Positions 36,245 through 47,775 are shown, counted from the first letter of the stretch. The stretch is 64,000 bases of DNA from Rhizophagus irregularis (GCF_026210795.1 NC_089454.1:2480001-2544000); one strand, 5' to 3'. Made by a program: numbers and translations. Notes: generated by a model from the letters alone, not told the origin.

Positions 36245-36595
36245 TACTATACATACACGTAGGAATCCTATTTTTGTCAATTACTCGAAACTGTACATAA
36301 TAACAATACTTGAAATTTTAATAATATAGACATCATAAAATATATGTTCAAAGTTTTACACTTTTAACATTCATACAACTATATAATTAAAAAAAAGAAA
36401 TTTAATAATTATTATACTAGCTAGATAAAAGTAGTGATCCTACTATTTTTGTTAATTGATTAAAATTACACATAATAATAATGCTCGAAATTTTAATATA
36501 TAATATTATAGATTTTAAAGAATATAATATTAAATTTTCATGCTTTTAACCTTTATACAGCTGTATTAATGAAAAAAGTTTTTTTTAAAAAAAAA
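36245..36595. repeat. Diverged tandem duplication, unit about 175 bp
   Basis: Two adjacent related segments, about 36245-36405 and 36425-36595. Each contains TAGTAGGAATCCTA/GATCCTACTATTTTTGT, ACATAATAAYAATRCT, GAAATTTTAATA and ACTTTTAACATTCATACA / GCTTTTAACCTTTATACA, ending in an A-rich run. Divergence is substantial, so the duplication is old. It lies just downstream of the dehydrogenase gene. Confidence 0.6.
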
Positions 36596-36648
36596 GAAAT
36601 CATGGTAAGAAATAAATAAAAATTTAAAGAATTTAAAAGATTAAAGTT

Positions 36649-38002
36649 TCAAATCATTCCATGTTCTTTTAATATTTGTTCAGAGACACTCCATAATTTC
36701 TTTGCGATTTCTTCATCATATGCTACTTTATTTGGCTCTTGTTCAATGCCTTCATCATAATATTTTCCTGTTTCTTTATTTTCAAGAGAAAGCGCAGGAT
36801 AAAGAACATTGGTAGCACCTTGCTCGGCTGTTATTCCAAATAGTCTCGCAAGTGTATTTATGGTTAAAGTTGAGATGGAAAAACCGGTATTCAAATGGGA
36901 TATGTTTGTTAAAATTACACCAGGATTATGCGAATATGTTGTAATATCTGCATATTTAAAAGTAAAATTATCGATTAAATTTTCTTCATATATTTATAAA
37001 AAAAATATTTTCTTAATACTTACGATCGTTTTGAAGCATACGACTTAACTCTTTACAAATAATAATATTCTTGTTTTAACAAACAGTATATATAATTAGA
37101 GCCATTAATATTGATTATTAAATAAAGATTCAACAAATAAATTTTAATTGGAAATCTCACCATTAACTTTGTATTTGCATAACCCTTAAGAGGGTTCCAG
37201 TAAGCACCTTTTTCAAGATTTAAATTATCAAAATCAATTTCTCCAAAATTGTTGGCTCTCGAGCTAGTAATTACAATTTTTCCGGGTAATTCAGCAGAGA
37301 CTGATTTTTTCATCGTATCCAATAATAATATGGTAAGCAAAAAATGTGATAAATGGTTGACCTAAAAAATAAATGTATAATCGTTAAAACTCGGTTATTA
37401 AGTTATACAAATGACTTGTAAAGAAAGATTACCTGAAATTGTAATTCCAAGTTATCCTTCGTTTTAAGGATTTGTCTTTTAGTTTCTATACCTGAGAATA
37501 TCAAAATTAATATATAAATATCAAACGACGTGATTAAAATAAAAAAATTATTATTTTCGTTCAAGTCACGTGAATAGATTTTTTTTCCGGTAAATATATA
37601 AATAAATCTTATTACCCGCATTATTAATTAACATATGTAATTCTCCAACTTCATTAATGAATTTATTAGCAAAATTTTTTACACTTTGTAAATCTGCTAA
37701 ATCCATTTCCCAAACTTCAACATTATCTGTATGACCTTTAGAAGATTTAAGATATTCTAATAATTTATTTCCTTTTTCTTTATTACGAGCGGGTATGATC
37801 AATCGTTTTGGATTGAATCCGAATAAAAATTTTGCCATCTCTTTACCGATGCCTTATAATTCATCAATAATAATTATTAAAACTTTTTTAAGTATTGATA
37901 TTAATTTAAATTTTGAGAAAAAAAATAATTACCATCAGTTGCACCAGTAAGAATTATAACATATTTTGATAAATCGTAGTTGTCCGATAATTTGACGGGC
38001 AT
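36649..38002 (-). CDS. Short-chain dehydrogenase/reductase, 6 exons
   Basis: Exons in coding order: 38002-37933, 37852-37616, 37491-37433, 37361-37161, 37069-37024, 36947-36649; 303 residues, all phases consistent. The cofactor-binding motif TGATDGIG appears at about residues 19-26, split by intron 1. LIIPARN and the MDLADLQSV segment follow the Rossmann pattern, then NNAG, the catalytic Ser in ITSSRAN and YANTK (YxxxK) complete the active site. C-terminal GVILTNISHLNTG is typical of the retinol dehydrogenase/WWOX-like extended branch, which oxidises or reduces small lipophilic alcohols and carbonyls with NAD(P). No signal peptide. The gene appears intact, with a first exon of 23 codons starting MPVKLSDNYDL. 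Substrate unknown; no functional link with its neighbours is evident. Confidence 0.9.
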
Positions 38003-38479
38003 TATTTTTTTTATTAATAGTTTACGAATTTAATAGTTACGAATTTAACGAGAACGAGGATATTTTATAACGAAATACCGAAATATTATTTGTCTTATTT
38101 AGTTAGATAAATCACATGAATAACGTGGCTGCATGTACAAAAAAATTTCATTATTTCAATGATATGTCTTGGCAACACCTTAGCCATCCTTCTTTATTCG
38201 GCTGTATAATGAATAGTACAATCTCGTACATGAGAATATTTTATGAACCAAAATAATGTGTAGATCTATCCTTTTTTGGATAATTCCAGGCGGAATCATG
38301 CAATTCCAAATGCGTAAAAGGTAATAGTAAATGAGTGCCGATCTCTTGTTAGTAAAATTAGTAAAATTTATGTGAAGTAAAAGTTGTATTTTGAAAAAAA
38401 AAAAAATTGATCATTTTTAGAAATAGTGTAACAGATTTAATAACAGAAAATCATCAATCATCAAAATAAGCAAGAACTT

Positions 38480-40287
38480 AATAAATATTAACCATAAAAA
38501 TTGTTCTTATTGCAATAAACCATTTACTGAAGAATTATGGTGTAAAGAATGTGATCCTCATCACATGATTGAAGGTTGTACTAGTGGAAATAATGACGTT
38601 GATAAATGCAAGAAATGATACTAGTACTAAGTTTCTTGAATGGGTACCATTTGACAGTGTTGGCCAGTGACCCAAATGACCTCAAATGACTCAAATGACT
38701 GGTCACGTGTCATTTGGGTCATTTCAACATTAAATGACAAATGACCTAGTCATTTAAAAATTACATCATAATTCTGGCCAGAACTATTCATACAATTTCA
38801 CTATTTCATGGATAAATTATATTAGAAGTTCATAATTCTGGCCGGCATCATTAACTTGGCCTGAATTATAAAGCATTAATTTTAAATGACTCAAATGACA
38901 AATGACCTAAATGACTAGGTCATTCGAAGGTCATTCGGAGGTCATCTCAAAATGGGCAAATGACCTAGTCATTTGCCATCACTGCCATTTGATAGGTTTA
39001 AAGATATAAACCAAATTGGTGTAGGTGGCTTTGCAAAAGTATATTCTGCAACATGGATTGATGGTAAAGCAGAATCTACATCTCAAGATGATTTAAGTTG
39101 GAAAAAAAAAGAACCTCAACCTACAAAAGTTGCTTTGAAAAGATTAAATAGATCACAGAATATGTCAGCTGAATATTTAAATGAAGTATGTTTTGTATTG
39201 ACTTTACATATTCTACTTAATATTTAATGAATTAAAATTTTTATCCAAATAATAGCTTAAAATCCATTGGAATTTTCATAAATCAATTTCTTTTACTTCA
39301 TTGAATTCTTATGGAATGACCAAAGATCCTGTAACTGAAGAATTTATGACGATTTTACGACTAGTTGATAAAGGAAATTTGGGAAGTGTCCTTTCACACA
39401 ATTTCAATAATAATTTATGGGAAGATAAAATTAAGTATTTACAATGGATAGCATATGGTCTTAATAAATTACATGGATTAGGATATTTTCATAAAGATTT
39501 CCACAGTGGAAACATATTATTAATATATTATTACATAATACTAGTACTTATATTTCAGATTTTGGATTATCTCGGACTATCAAATAAACAGAAATCAGAT
39601 GATAAAATATGTGGAGTAATTCCATATATCGCACCAGAAGTTTTGAATGGGAGCCATATACATTATCCTCAGATATTTATAGTTTTGGTATAATTATGAC
39701 AGAATTATCATCTGAAAACCACCATTTTATGATAGAAAACATGATTTAAGTCTGGTATTAGGCATATGTAATGGACTCAGACCAGAATTTGGAATAGGAA
39801 CTCCTGAAATATATAAGAAATTAGTTTATAAATGTGTGAATGCTAATTCAAATAAAAGACCAACAGCCAATGAATTGTATAATATTTTAAATTCTTAGTT
39901 CCTTTTTTTTCGTGGATATGAAGGGAAAGATATTAAAACAGCATTTGAAGAAGCTGATGAAGAAATACCATATATTTCAACTTCATATGAAAAAAATCCT
40001 GATGCTATATACACTAGTAGGTTATTTACATTTAATATTTTAACAAAACCTGTTAATTCATCTATTATGACATCATATCTTGAAGAAAATAATGAAGGTA
40101 TTATGTTTAAAATTTTTAATTATAAAATGTTTATTTTATAATTATTGATTTTATTTCTTTATAAGCTCATTACAATTAAAAGGCAGGTGATAGTATAATT
40201 TTGTATTACACCACTATAAATTAATTTATTAATTTTATTTATTTATTCATAATAACAGGCGATGTTGGTAATGAATTTGTTGAGTGA
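38480..40287 (+). pseudogene. Protein kinase pseudogene 2, split by a hAT-like element
   Basis: Reads NHKNCSYCNKPFTEELWCKE (CxxC zinc motif), CDPHHMIEGCTSGNNDV, then a frameshift and stop, FLEWVPFD, the inserted element (38655-38984), DRFKDINQIGVGGFAKVYSA (Gly-rich loop), VALKRLNRS (ATP lysine), SAEYLNE, intron 39186-39255, LKIHWNFHKSISF, MTKDPVTEEFMTILRLV, LHGLGYFHKDFHSGNIL (catalytic loop). A frameshift follows near 39530, where the DFG and following residues are read in two frames (SDFGLSRT / LGLSNKQKSDDKICG). Then VIPYIAPEVLNG, another frame change near 39660, a further one near 39745, and PEIYKKLVYKCVNANSNKRP. A stop falls at 39898. The typical C-terminal AIYTSRLFTFNILTKPVNSS and a last short exon ending at 40287 remain recognisable. 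Confidence 0.8.
38647..38992. mobile_element. hAT-like MITE with exact 8 bp target duplication CCATTTGA
   Basis: The element body 38655-38984 (330 bp) starts CAGTGTTGGCCAGTG and ends GCCATCACTG, imperfect inverted ends of hAT type. It is flanked by CCATTTGA at 38647-38654 and 38985-38992. Numerous CAAATGAC / GTCATTTG words crowd both subterminal regions, as expected for transposase-binding repeats. It interrupts the kinase pseudogene in the codons for VPFD. Confidence 0.92.
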
Positions 40288-41392
40288 TCATGTATTTATT
40301 TCGTGATAAAACAAGTAGATTTATCGGGGGAGTTAGAAGCCTTCTTATCATAGCAGCGTTGCACAATCATGTTTCAATTTTGATGTGATAAATATTGAAA
40401 CATAATTTTAGTGACACTCATGATACAAATTTAATGATAGCGAGTTCATTAATATGACAATTCAAATTAATTTATACAGGGTAATATGAATATACAATAT
40501 TAGAATATTTCATTTTGAATAGTTTTCATGAATAGTAGTATAGAACTATAGATGCAAAAATATATTTATATTTATTTTGTAATCTGCTTACATTTTATTA
40601 TTGATTAATTTATTCCTCTTATTATTATGAAAATAACATCTTTTTTTTTATTTGCACTGGAATTAACATCTTGAATATTACTAATTCTTATAATTTTATT
40701 TTCATTTAGAAAAAATATTTGTCTTGCTTGATTATTGAATTTTCATTTAAAGCTTGTCAGATTAATATTTGATGCATGATTTTATGTATTTTAAATTATC
40801 ATCTTCCAGACAATTAAACTGATTTACAACCTATGACATTGCATAGTACATAATGTCCTGTCATTTATTTACGCTGATAATTTAAAATTTGTACCAATCT
40901 TCTTTTTTTCTCAAAAAATTTTTAATGTTGTAAATACGATTTACCGACTGATGTATTTTAATAGCTTATTTTACTTGTTTTACTTAAAAGGTAATTTTCA
41001 TTAATTACAGTCGCGTAAAAAAATAATAGTAAAAAATTTGATTGATCAGTAAAAAATTAATTGCGAGATAATAAAATTACTGTCTGTACTAATCGATGCG
41101 AAAAAATAATAATTTATCTAAACAACTGTATTTTTAAACAATACAACAAATAAAAAAAGCGATATGACGTATTAGTTATCAAACAATTACAACAATTAAA
41201 AAACAATTAAAAAAATTTAATAAAACTATTAAGGATTTTATTATTAGAGATTTAATACTTTTTTTATTTTTTTCGAATATTTAATTTTTGCTTTCAAAAA
41301 TTTCATTAAATTGTTTTTTTGAGTGGCTTGGACGCTATCAGATTGAATAATATATAGAGGCACCAAATATTTCTAATATTTCTTCTCCTTCT
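40288..41392. other. Intergenic, no gene seen
   Basis: AT-rich with poly-A/T runs and no supported frames or repeats. Confidence 0.5.
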
Positions 41393-41526
41393 CAACATAA
41401 AATTCATAAATCTCAACATAAATTTCGCAACATAAAATACATAAAATTTAAAATTTTTCAACATAAAATTCATAAATCTCAACATAAATTTCGCAACATA
41501 AAATACATAAAATTTAAAATTTTTCA
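41393..41526. repeat. 66 bp tandem duplication
   Basis: Two copies of a 66 bp unit (CAACATAAAATTCATAAATC ...) starting at 41393 and 41459, nearly identical. The 91-codon minus-strand frame that crosses them shows the duplication as a repeated Phe/Tyr-rich peptide and is not a supported gene. Confidence 0.85.
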
Positions 41527-41536
41527 ATATAATAAA

Positions 41537-41877
41537 ATGTCTAAGCCCGTAGAAAATGACCAACAGCAAATAGATTCTCAAACAATGCGAAGACTTGTGG
41601 TGGTTGACGAGCTCTCAGATGAATTCTGAAGCGTAAGTTACTTTAAAATATATTTAGCAACTTTATTTGATTTCAAGATATTTAAAATAACCGATTGTCT
41701 TTACAGCGCGCTTATATAAATTACGAAATGTTCACTGCTTATGAAGCTAAACCTTAACCAGTTAATTATATTGACTTATGTAAATAACCCCAGAAATTGA
41801 TTTTTATTTACATTATTGTTTAATGTAGCAGCAAAACACCTCCGCCTCCACCTCCCGGGATGGCGACCACCAACATT
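41537..41877 (+). other. Possible small gene or relic, product unknown
   Basis: ATG at 41537 opens a frame MSKPVENDQQQIDSQTMRRL continuing VVVDELSDEF to a stop at 41629, just before a donor-like GCGTAAGT at 41631. After an acceptor-like TTTAATGTAG at 41829 comes SKTPPPPPPGMATTNI and a stop at about 41877. The two parts do not join in one frame as they stand. The composition is more protein-like than the surroundings. No family is recognised. Confidence 0.2.
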
Positions 41878-41951
41878 TAGGAATTTTTTTTTTTTGGATT
41901 TAAAAAAAACTTCGCTACCAGTTACGAAAAGAGAAAAATTTTAATTCAAGA

Positions 41952-42215
41952 ATGGAAAGTGACTTCCATTTAAATAATTTAGCTTCATCTATAAAAATAT
42001 TCCATAAAAATACTAAAAATACGCCCCAATTTTTCAATTCAAGGTATGATTGCCAAACATTTAATGTTGGTACAACGGATAATTTGCGGAATAGATCAAG
42101 CGCAGATACATCACACGTTTCATGTTACACAATTCAAATTATGGACATGAAAAATCCAGATGTGCCTATTTATATGGATATGTTTAAAAAAACAAAAAAT
42201 TTTTGTAGACCGTGA
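41952..42215 (+). CDS. Hypothetical 87-aa protein
   Basis: Uninterrupted frame starting MESDFHLNNLASSIKIFHKN and ending FKKTKNFCRP. Its amino acid use is balanced (Asp, Ser, Thr, Cys, Asn), unlike chance frames in this AT-rich DNA. No motif or family is recognised and no intron is evident. It may be a fragment of a decayed gene. Confidence 0.25.
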   Translation: MESDFHLNNLASSIKIFHKNTKNTPQFFNSRYDCQTFNVGTTDNLRNRSSADTSHVSCYTIQIMDMKNPDVPIYMDMFKKTKNFCRP

Positions 42216-42309
42216 TAATTAGTGTATGCATTTATTTATTATTCTTATATTTTTATTAACAAAATTTCATAACTTTATAATTTATAAAATATGTAACATA
42301 ATATATTTC

Positions 42310-42534
42310 GAGATAAGAGAAAAACCATATACATCACCTCTATCGAAGCTAACACTATCTATCCTTTGCGGTATTACTCTCTGTTGAAGAAATACGTTGA
42401 TGTTCTATCGACCACTTCTTGTTTGTGGTGCAGTTCATTTCAAAGACCCTACGAAGATATAGACTGGATGCTGATCGAAAGGTGGCAGGTATTTGTAAAA
42501 AATCAGACAGCCACACGTTTTATGCCCTGATTTG
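42310..42534 (+). pseudogene. Open coding-like fragment, product unknown
   Basis: An open frame without a start reads ITSIEANTIYPLRYYSLLKK, YVDVLSTTSCLWCSSFQRPY, EDIDWMLIERWQVFVKNQ and TATRFMP, then a stop. Further along the same strand (about 42700-42790) another frame reads DIPELSEKHDELRTQLLQFH and ends NLMTILTQ-stop, the same ending as the relic beside repeat copy B. The less AT-rich base use suggests remnants of one or more genes. The family is unknown. Confidence 0.3.
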
Positions 42535-42823
42535 CAACTGAAATAGATCTACAAAATCGAGGCAATTGCGATTTCACGAAAACTGATATATAAGTAGTTA
42601 TCCCCTATTTCATTACAAATATATCACAAAACTTCCATTTTTGATTACTGCATGAAGGTCAAAATGCAAATCAGGGAGAGATTTCGCATGCTTAATGTAA
42701 AGATATACCAGAACTTTCAGAAAAACATGATGAATTACGCACGCAACTTCTTCAATTTCATAATCTAATGACAATCCTGACTCAATGACCGAAAAATTCA
42801 AACTGAAAAAAAAGAGATAAACT

Positions 42824-45248
42824 AATTAGTAAGAAAATCACCTCCAAGAATTGAACTTGGACACAGAAATTGTGGAACCAACGGTGATGGATTATTGTTG
42901 AGTTGATAAGTTATTAAGGAAAGAACTCAACAAAGGAACAAAATAAAGGGTATCACATGTGAAAAATGAAATCACATGAGATAGATCAAATGATCAAGAA
43001 AGGTAAATTATACAAGACAAAGGACCTCTCTGACACCAATCAGCACAGTGCAATGCTTCATGGGCGATGCAAACGATCCCCTTGTAAAATTTATCTATCT
43101 AAGAATGGTCAAATGATCAAAAAAGGGTAAATTTTTACAAGACAAAGGACCTCTCTGACACCAATCAGCACAGTGCAATGCTTCATGGGCGATGCAAACG
43201 ATCCCCTTATAAAAATTATCTATCTAAGAATGGCCAAGTATTCCTGAGTTGACCAAAGGGTAAAGATTACGTCTCCATGCTATATTTGGTAAGCAATGGA
43301 CCTAGCTACGTAATATAAAATCATTTAATTAAATAATAATGTCTAAACTATTGGGAATTAAGGGTATTTTTTAAATTAACTAATAATTCAATGTTATGTT
43401 TGTAAAAAGAAAGTAAAGATAAAAGAAATAATATTGTAAAATGAGTAAACTCATAAAGAAAATCAAGAAAATAAAGAATAAAATCAAGAAATAAAAGAAA
43501 AATTGATAAAGTATAATATGAAAAATTTGAAATAAGAAAGGATTTAAAAAGAGAGAGATTTAATAGGAGGAGAAGAGAAAGATTTGAGAAAGAGAAATTT
43601 AGGAAAAGGTAAAAGAATATTTGAATTATATATTTTATTAAAGTAAAGATTAAAACAAGTATATGATTGAGAAGGTTTGTATATATAATTAAAAAAATAA
43701 AAAGAATGTATAAGTAAGTAATGAAAAATGGCAAGTATTGAAATGTTCCAGTTTGGAGATGAGAAGGAAAGCATTTGTCAATAGGAATGTTATTAAAAGG
43801 AGTATTAATGAAATTTGGACACATTTGAAAAGACATTTTGTATTATTAGATTTTAGAAGAAATTTAAAATTTAAAGAAAATTTGTTGCTTGACTTGAAAG
43901 TAAATTTGAAAAATTTGATTTGAAAATTTGTTGCTTGAAAAAGTAAATTTGATTTGAAGTTTGAATTTTATTTTTTCTTTGAAAAAGTTTAAGGGTATAT
44001 ATATATTTTTCAAAACCTTTTGAAATTCCATAGTGACTAATAATAAAATAGAGTAACTTATTATGATTCATAAAAAAAAAATCTAGATTATGTATGAATC
44101 ACATCTATTACATCAATTAATTATAATTATTTATCCTAAACTAGTAATATGAGTTAGCTTAATGATATAATTGTGGATTATTTATTGGAATTTACTGTAA
44201 ATAATACTATCAAACCAGTAGTGATTGAAGTATTTTGTATCAATTGGTGATAAACAAAAAATAAAATATAGAGTAAAATTTTCTGGAATTGTCTGTTATC
44301 TGTAGCAACCAATTCACAATAAAATCAATTGGTAAAATATCAGTTTTTATTAATGAGTCATAGGTCATTATCTATCTATAATCATGATTATAAAGAATTT
44401 TCATCTATAGATCGGTGGAAATCTAGATCTCTAATTGTGACTCATCAACATTTATCTAAATTCGTTCAACAAAATTTGGTATATATTAGGGATTTAAATA
44501 TTGTGGGGCTTATACAACAATCGGTATTCATTTGGACAAAAAATTCCCAATAATATTTAATACATATCCTGATAAAACATAATATAAAAAATATTTTTTT
44601 TCCATCAGTTAAATATGACTACAATTTTACAGTTTAGTATATTTCGATTTTTATAAAAATATTTCTAGTCTATAGTTTTTCCCGCTCTCAGCTGATATAT
44701 TGTAATCTTAGTAAATAAATTTTCTGGGTGATAAAAAATTTGACTCCATCGGTAGATTGGCAATCACATCACGTGATCGCACACGTCTTAAAAAATTCTT
44801 CGTAGGTTTTGTAGGTTAAATGACTCAAATAAATCAAAACGAAAACCCTTACATTTTTATTTGTTTTATGGAAATAGTTTTATTTTTTTGAATATTTGCT
44901 GCAGATTTTTATGAAATTATAATCTTTATAGAATCAAGTAAAACTATTCTATTTTTTATACAATACACTGCAATATAAAGACCAACTTTTTTTTTTATAG
45001 ATCTAAGTGATATACAGCATGATACAAACTCGTGATGAAACTGAGATTTAAAAACAATTACAATACGATCGGATTGAATAACATGCCAAGAAATCTATTT
45101 TTTAATTTTACAAAATTTTTTTTTTTTTTTTGCAACACAAAAAAGCGAAGTATCCAAATCTTATAGGTTCTCTATGACAGTTTATTATAACTTTATTTTT
45201 TTTGGAATGTTAATTTCGGAAATCCAATGCATATTAGTGTTTTTGAAT
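42824..45248 (-). mobile_element. 2.35 kb dispersed repeat, copy C
   Basis: Third copy of the repeat, in the same orientation as copy A. The tandem roughly 115 bp duplication is at about 43000-43230. The tRNA-like end is at about 42835-42890. Shared sequence with copy B extends left to about 42762. It lacks the stretch of about 80 bases (ATTTAGCCATTAAC...) near 44600 that copies A and B have. Similarity to A ends after GTGTTTTTGAAT. Confidence 0.75.
43348..43836 (-). CDS. Hypothetical 162-aa hydrophobic protein inside repeat copy C
   Basis: Same frame as in the other two repeat copies, still open. A 6 bp in-frame deletion shortens HLQTGPFTFQY to HLQTGTFQY. Further residue changes include T to I and S to L. 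Phe/Leu-rich throughout. The preserved frame after an in-frame deletion is suggestive but weak evidence for function. Confidence 0.25.
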   Translation of the reverse strand: MSFQMCPNFINTPFNNIPIDKCFPSHLQTGTFQYLPFFITYLYILFIFLIIYTNLLNHILVLIFTLIKYIIQIFFYLFLNFSFSNLSLLLLLNLSLFKSFLISNFSYYTLSIFLLFLDFILYFLDFLYEFTHFTILFLLSLLSFYKHNIELLVNLKNTLNSQ

Positions 45249-46479
45249 GATTTGATAACTATCAACCGCAGCATCAACTACACATGAAAACTGATTTTAC
45301 TTTGACGTGATAGTAGTACGACTAATTAAATTTGTTCACGTAATCCATATTCGGAAAAAAAAAGTTTCTTGCATTTGCGGAGAATAAAGTATAATTAGAC
45401 AAAATAGATAAAAACTAAAATAACTGCAAAAAAAACTATTACTTACGCGAAAATGAAAAACGCGAGGTATACAAATACACTTTTTCTTTTCGCTGTTGCA
45501 TATTTTAATATTCCCTAAGTTTATCTATTTCTAAACAAACAAAAAACAAAAAACGTAAAGAATTTTTAAAGTAGCTCACGTATCTTTTGTGTTCCCTGGT
45601 AGTATACTTAGACAGCGTGAACATGTACATGAACTAGTCTTTTAAGTTCTTTTTAGCGACACCCAGAAAACTTATAGGTCAGTATCAAAGAGCACTTAAG
45701 GCGGTTGGTATTGTAGTATAGGTTGGGGGCTTTATAAGACGAACTTAGCTTTGTCTACCATATACAACAAGTGGTTCAGTTTTAACGAGACCGTCTATAA
45801 AACAGAGACATTGCACGTGAGTGTTTGATGGACCTAAAGCTCATTTCACCTTTATCTATTTTATAGATATTGCCAAATCTATTAAGAAGATGCAGAAGAG
45901 ACATTAGATCACTCATATGGTAGAGGGAAGCTATAGAGTGGTGAGCTAAAGTTTTTATACTTCTGAAACTGTTCATTGGGTTTACAAACTAGTTATCCAC
46001 ACGCAGTTAATGAATTTACACCATACCATGGATATTTATTAGAATTTTTGGAATCATGATTTGAAAACTATGATATTCATATTTTACATAATACTCTGAG
46101 TTTTATACTATGATGAATATATAATATTGTAAGAAATATTTTACACTTTTCTTTATTGAAAAGTTAAAACAAGAATGGTTTCTTGTTTTATATCTTACAC
46201 TTTATATTTTATGTAAAATATCATATTTATTGTACTCTTTTATTTTCCTTCTTGAAAAAATGAGGTATGGATTTTTTGTGGAATTATAATTTGAGAATAT
46301 TTTTTTTGTTATGATCAAATTTATTTCATAATATTCTGAGTTTTATACTATGATGAATATACAATAAGTGTAAAAAATATTTACACTTGAGAAGTTCAGC
46401 AAGGAGGTTATAAACATTAAATTTGTATGAAATCATGCAAAATTTTCTGATGATCAAACCAAATAGAAAATTAATGATC
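45249..46479. other. Intergenic, possible coding relics
   Basis: Around 45600-46000 base use is slightly less AT-rich, and a 64-codon minus-strand frame repeats the word FRSIK twice, but no family is recognised. Duplicated words TTCATAATATTCTGAGTTTT and TTTACATAATACTCTGAGTT lie at about 46080 and 46325, indicating a diverged direct repeat of some 60 bases (ATACTATGATGAATATAYAA). Confidence 0.4.
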
Positions 46480-46965
46480 ATTACAAGGGCCCCCACCGTT
46501 CCTGCAGGCGGCTTTGGGAGGTTCATAGTCCTGTCAGGATGGTCACTGTGTGTAGAATTCTATCTGATACCCTGAGTGGGTGCTAGATAGTTTTCGTTAC
46601 TGCATATACCAACTGGGTGAGTTCTTGTCCTGGTGGTCACTCTATGATACCATTGGGGTACCCTTGGGTGCTATAATGGTCCTCACAGATGGTAAAGTCA
46701 TAGGTGCAATAGGGGAGCAGCATAGTCATTACCAAAGATCTTACTCCACTGAAACAGAAGTGACCAGCCAGACCTATCAGCAGAATATGAATTGTCTTGG
46801 ACAGATTTGAGCTCGGAGACCGCAGTCTAACTCGGATACCGCAGTCGAAAGACAGAATACGAGTTGCTTATTATAGCGTAGACAGAAAACGAGTTGCCTT
46901 TGGCTAAAGATGTCCAAAATTCAGATACCGCAGTTGATAGGAAAGGAGGGAACAGAAGTGACAGG
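46480..46965. other. Distinctly GC-richer segment with ACCGCAGT repeats
   Basis: Begins near GGGCCCCCACCGTTCCTGCA and stands out from the AT-rich surroundings. It contains GGTCACTSTRTG twice (46538, 46633). Between 46809 and 46940 CTCGGAGACCGCAGT, CTCGGATACCGCAGT and TTCAGATACCGCAGT occur, together with a duplicated AGACAGAATACGAGTTGC / AGACAGAAAACGAGTTGC. It could be a fragment of a foreign or decayed element. No product is recognised. Confidence 0.45.
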
Positions 46966-47369
46966 AGTTTTATTTGGTTTAACATTTTATGCTCCCTATT
47001 TTACACTATACTTTTTTTTTTTACTTGCTGTATTATCAATAGTTTACTATGGTTTATCATGCATTGCTTTGTAGCTGATTTCATATAAATAAACGAATAT
47101 ATATAACTAACTTGACTGGATATTTGTATTTTTTATTAAAAGGAAAAATAAGCAACAAACAATCACCAATCTCATCACAATCGAGAGAGAAATATTTGAA
47201 CAATGCAGGAAGCAAACCGGTTCGAGATTGGAGAGATAGTAATCCGATTCTTCGTCAAGCTTCCAACCAAAGATTTTAGCCCGCACCTCAAGCTCAACTA
47301 GTGAAGGGTTGACCTTCAAAGGACCAAAGTTGTTTTTCGTCAAGTGAAAGGAAAATATCTTCAGGTATA

Positions 47370-47612
47370 AAAGCAACATCTGGTGCTCTACAATTCGAAA
47401 CTGGATTGGATTGCATCGCCCGACTCTCACGCGAACTAACTCACCCTGCATCGAAATTTTCTAGCGAAGCTGCGGCCATGAAATATGTCGCTCAAAAAAG
47501 TACCGGCGGTAATACGATTGGAATAGTACTGCGCAGAATCCCACAAAAACCCCTTATATTTCATTGGAACGGCTGCCTGGACAGCATTTATATCGAGTTT
47601 GGGACGAGTTAA
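47370..47612 (+). pseudogene. Possible Copia-type retroelement relic
   Basis: An open frame reads TSGALQFETGLDCIARLSRE, LTHPASKFSSEAAAMKYVAQ, KSTGGNTIGIVLRR. The order of GALQF, an LSRE.L.HP segment, AAMKYV and a Gly-rich turn before GIVLRR resembles the stretch between reverse transcriptase and RNase H of Ty1/copia elements (GSL.Y....RPDI....LS......P...H..A.KR.LRYL.GT). No other retroelement domains or LTRs are seen. The assignment is tentative. Confidence 0.3.
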
Positions 47613-47775
47613 CTATTGGACAAAAAATGTGGGTTTAAGTCGGTTGTTATATGAACAATCTTCAAGTGTGTAATAACATATTTACATTTATAAACCATCT
47701 TCCTTTCTTTTCATATTTGTTCTTCCAAGATCTCCTATTCAATGCAAAGTAGGAAAATAACATGAATCAAATGTA

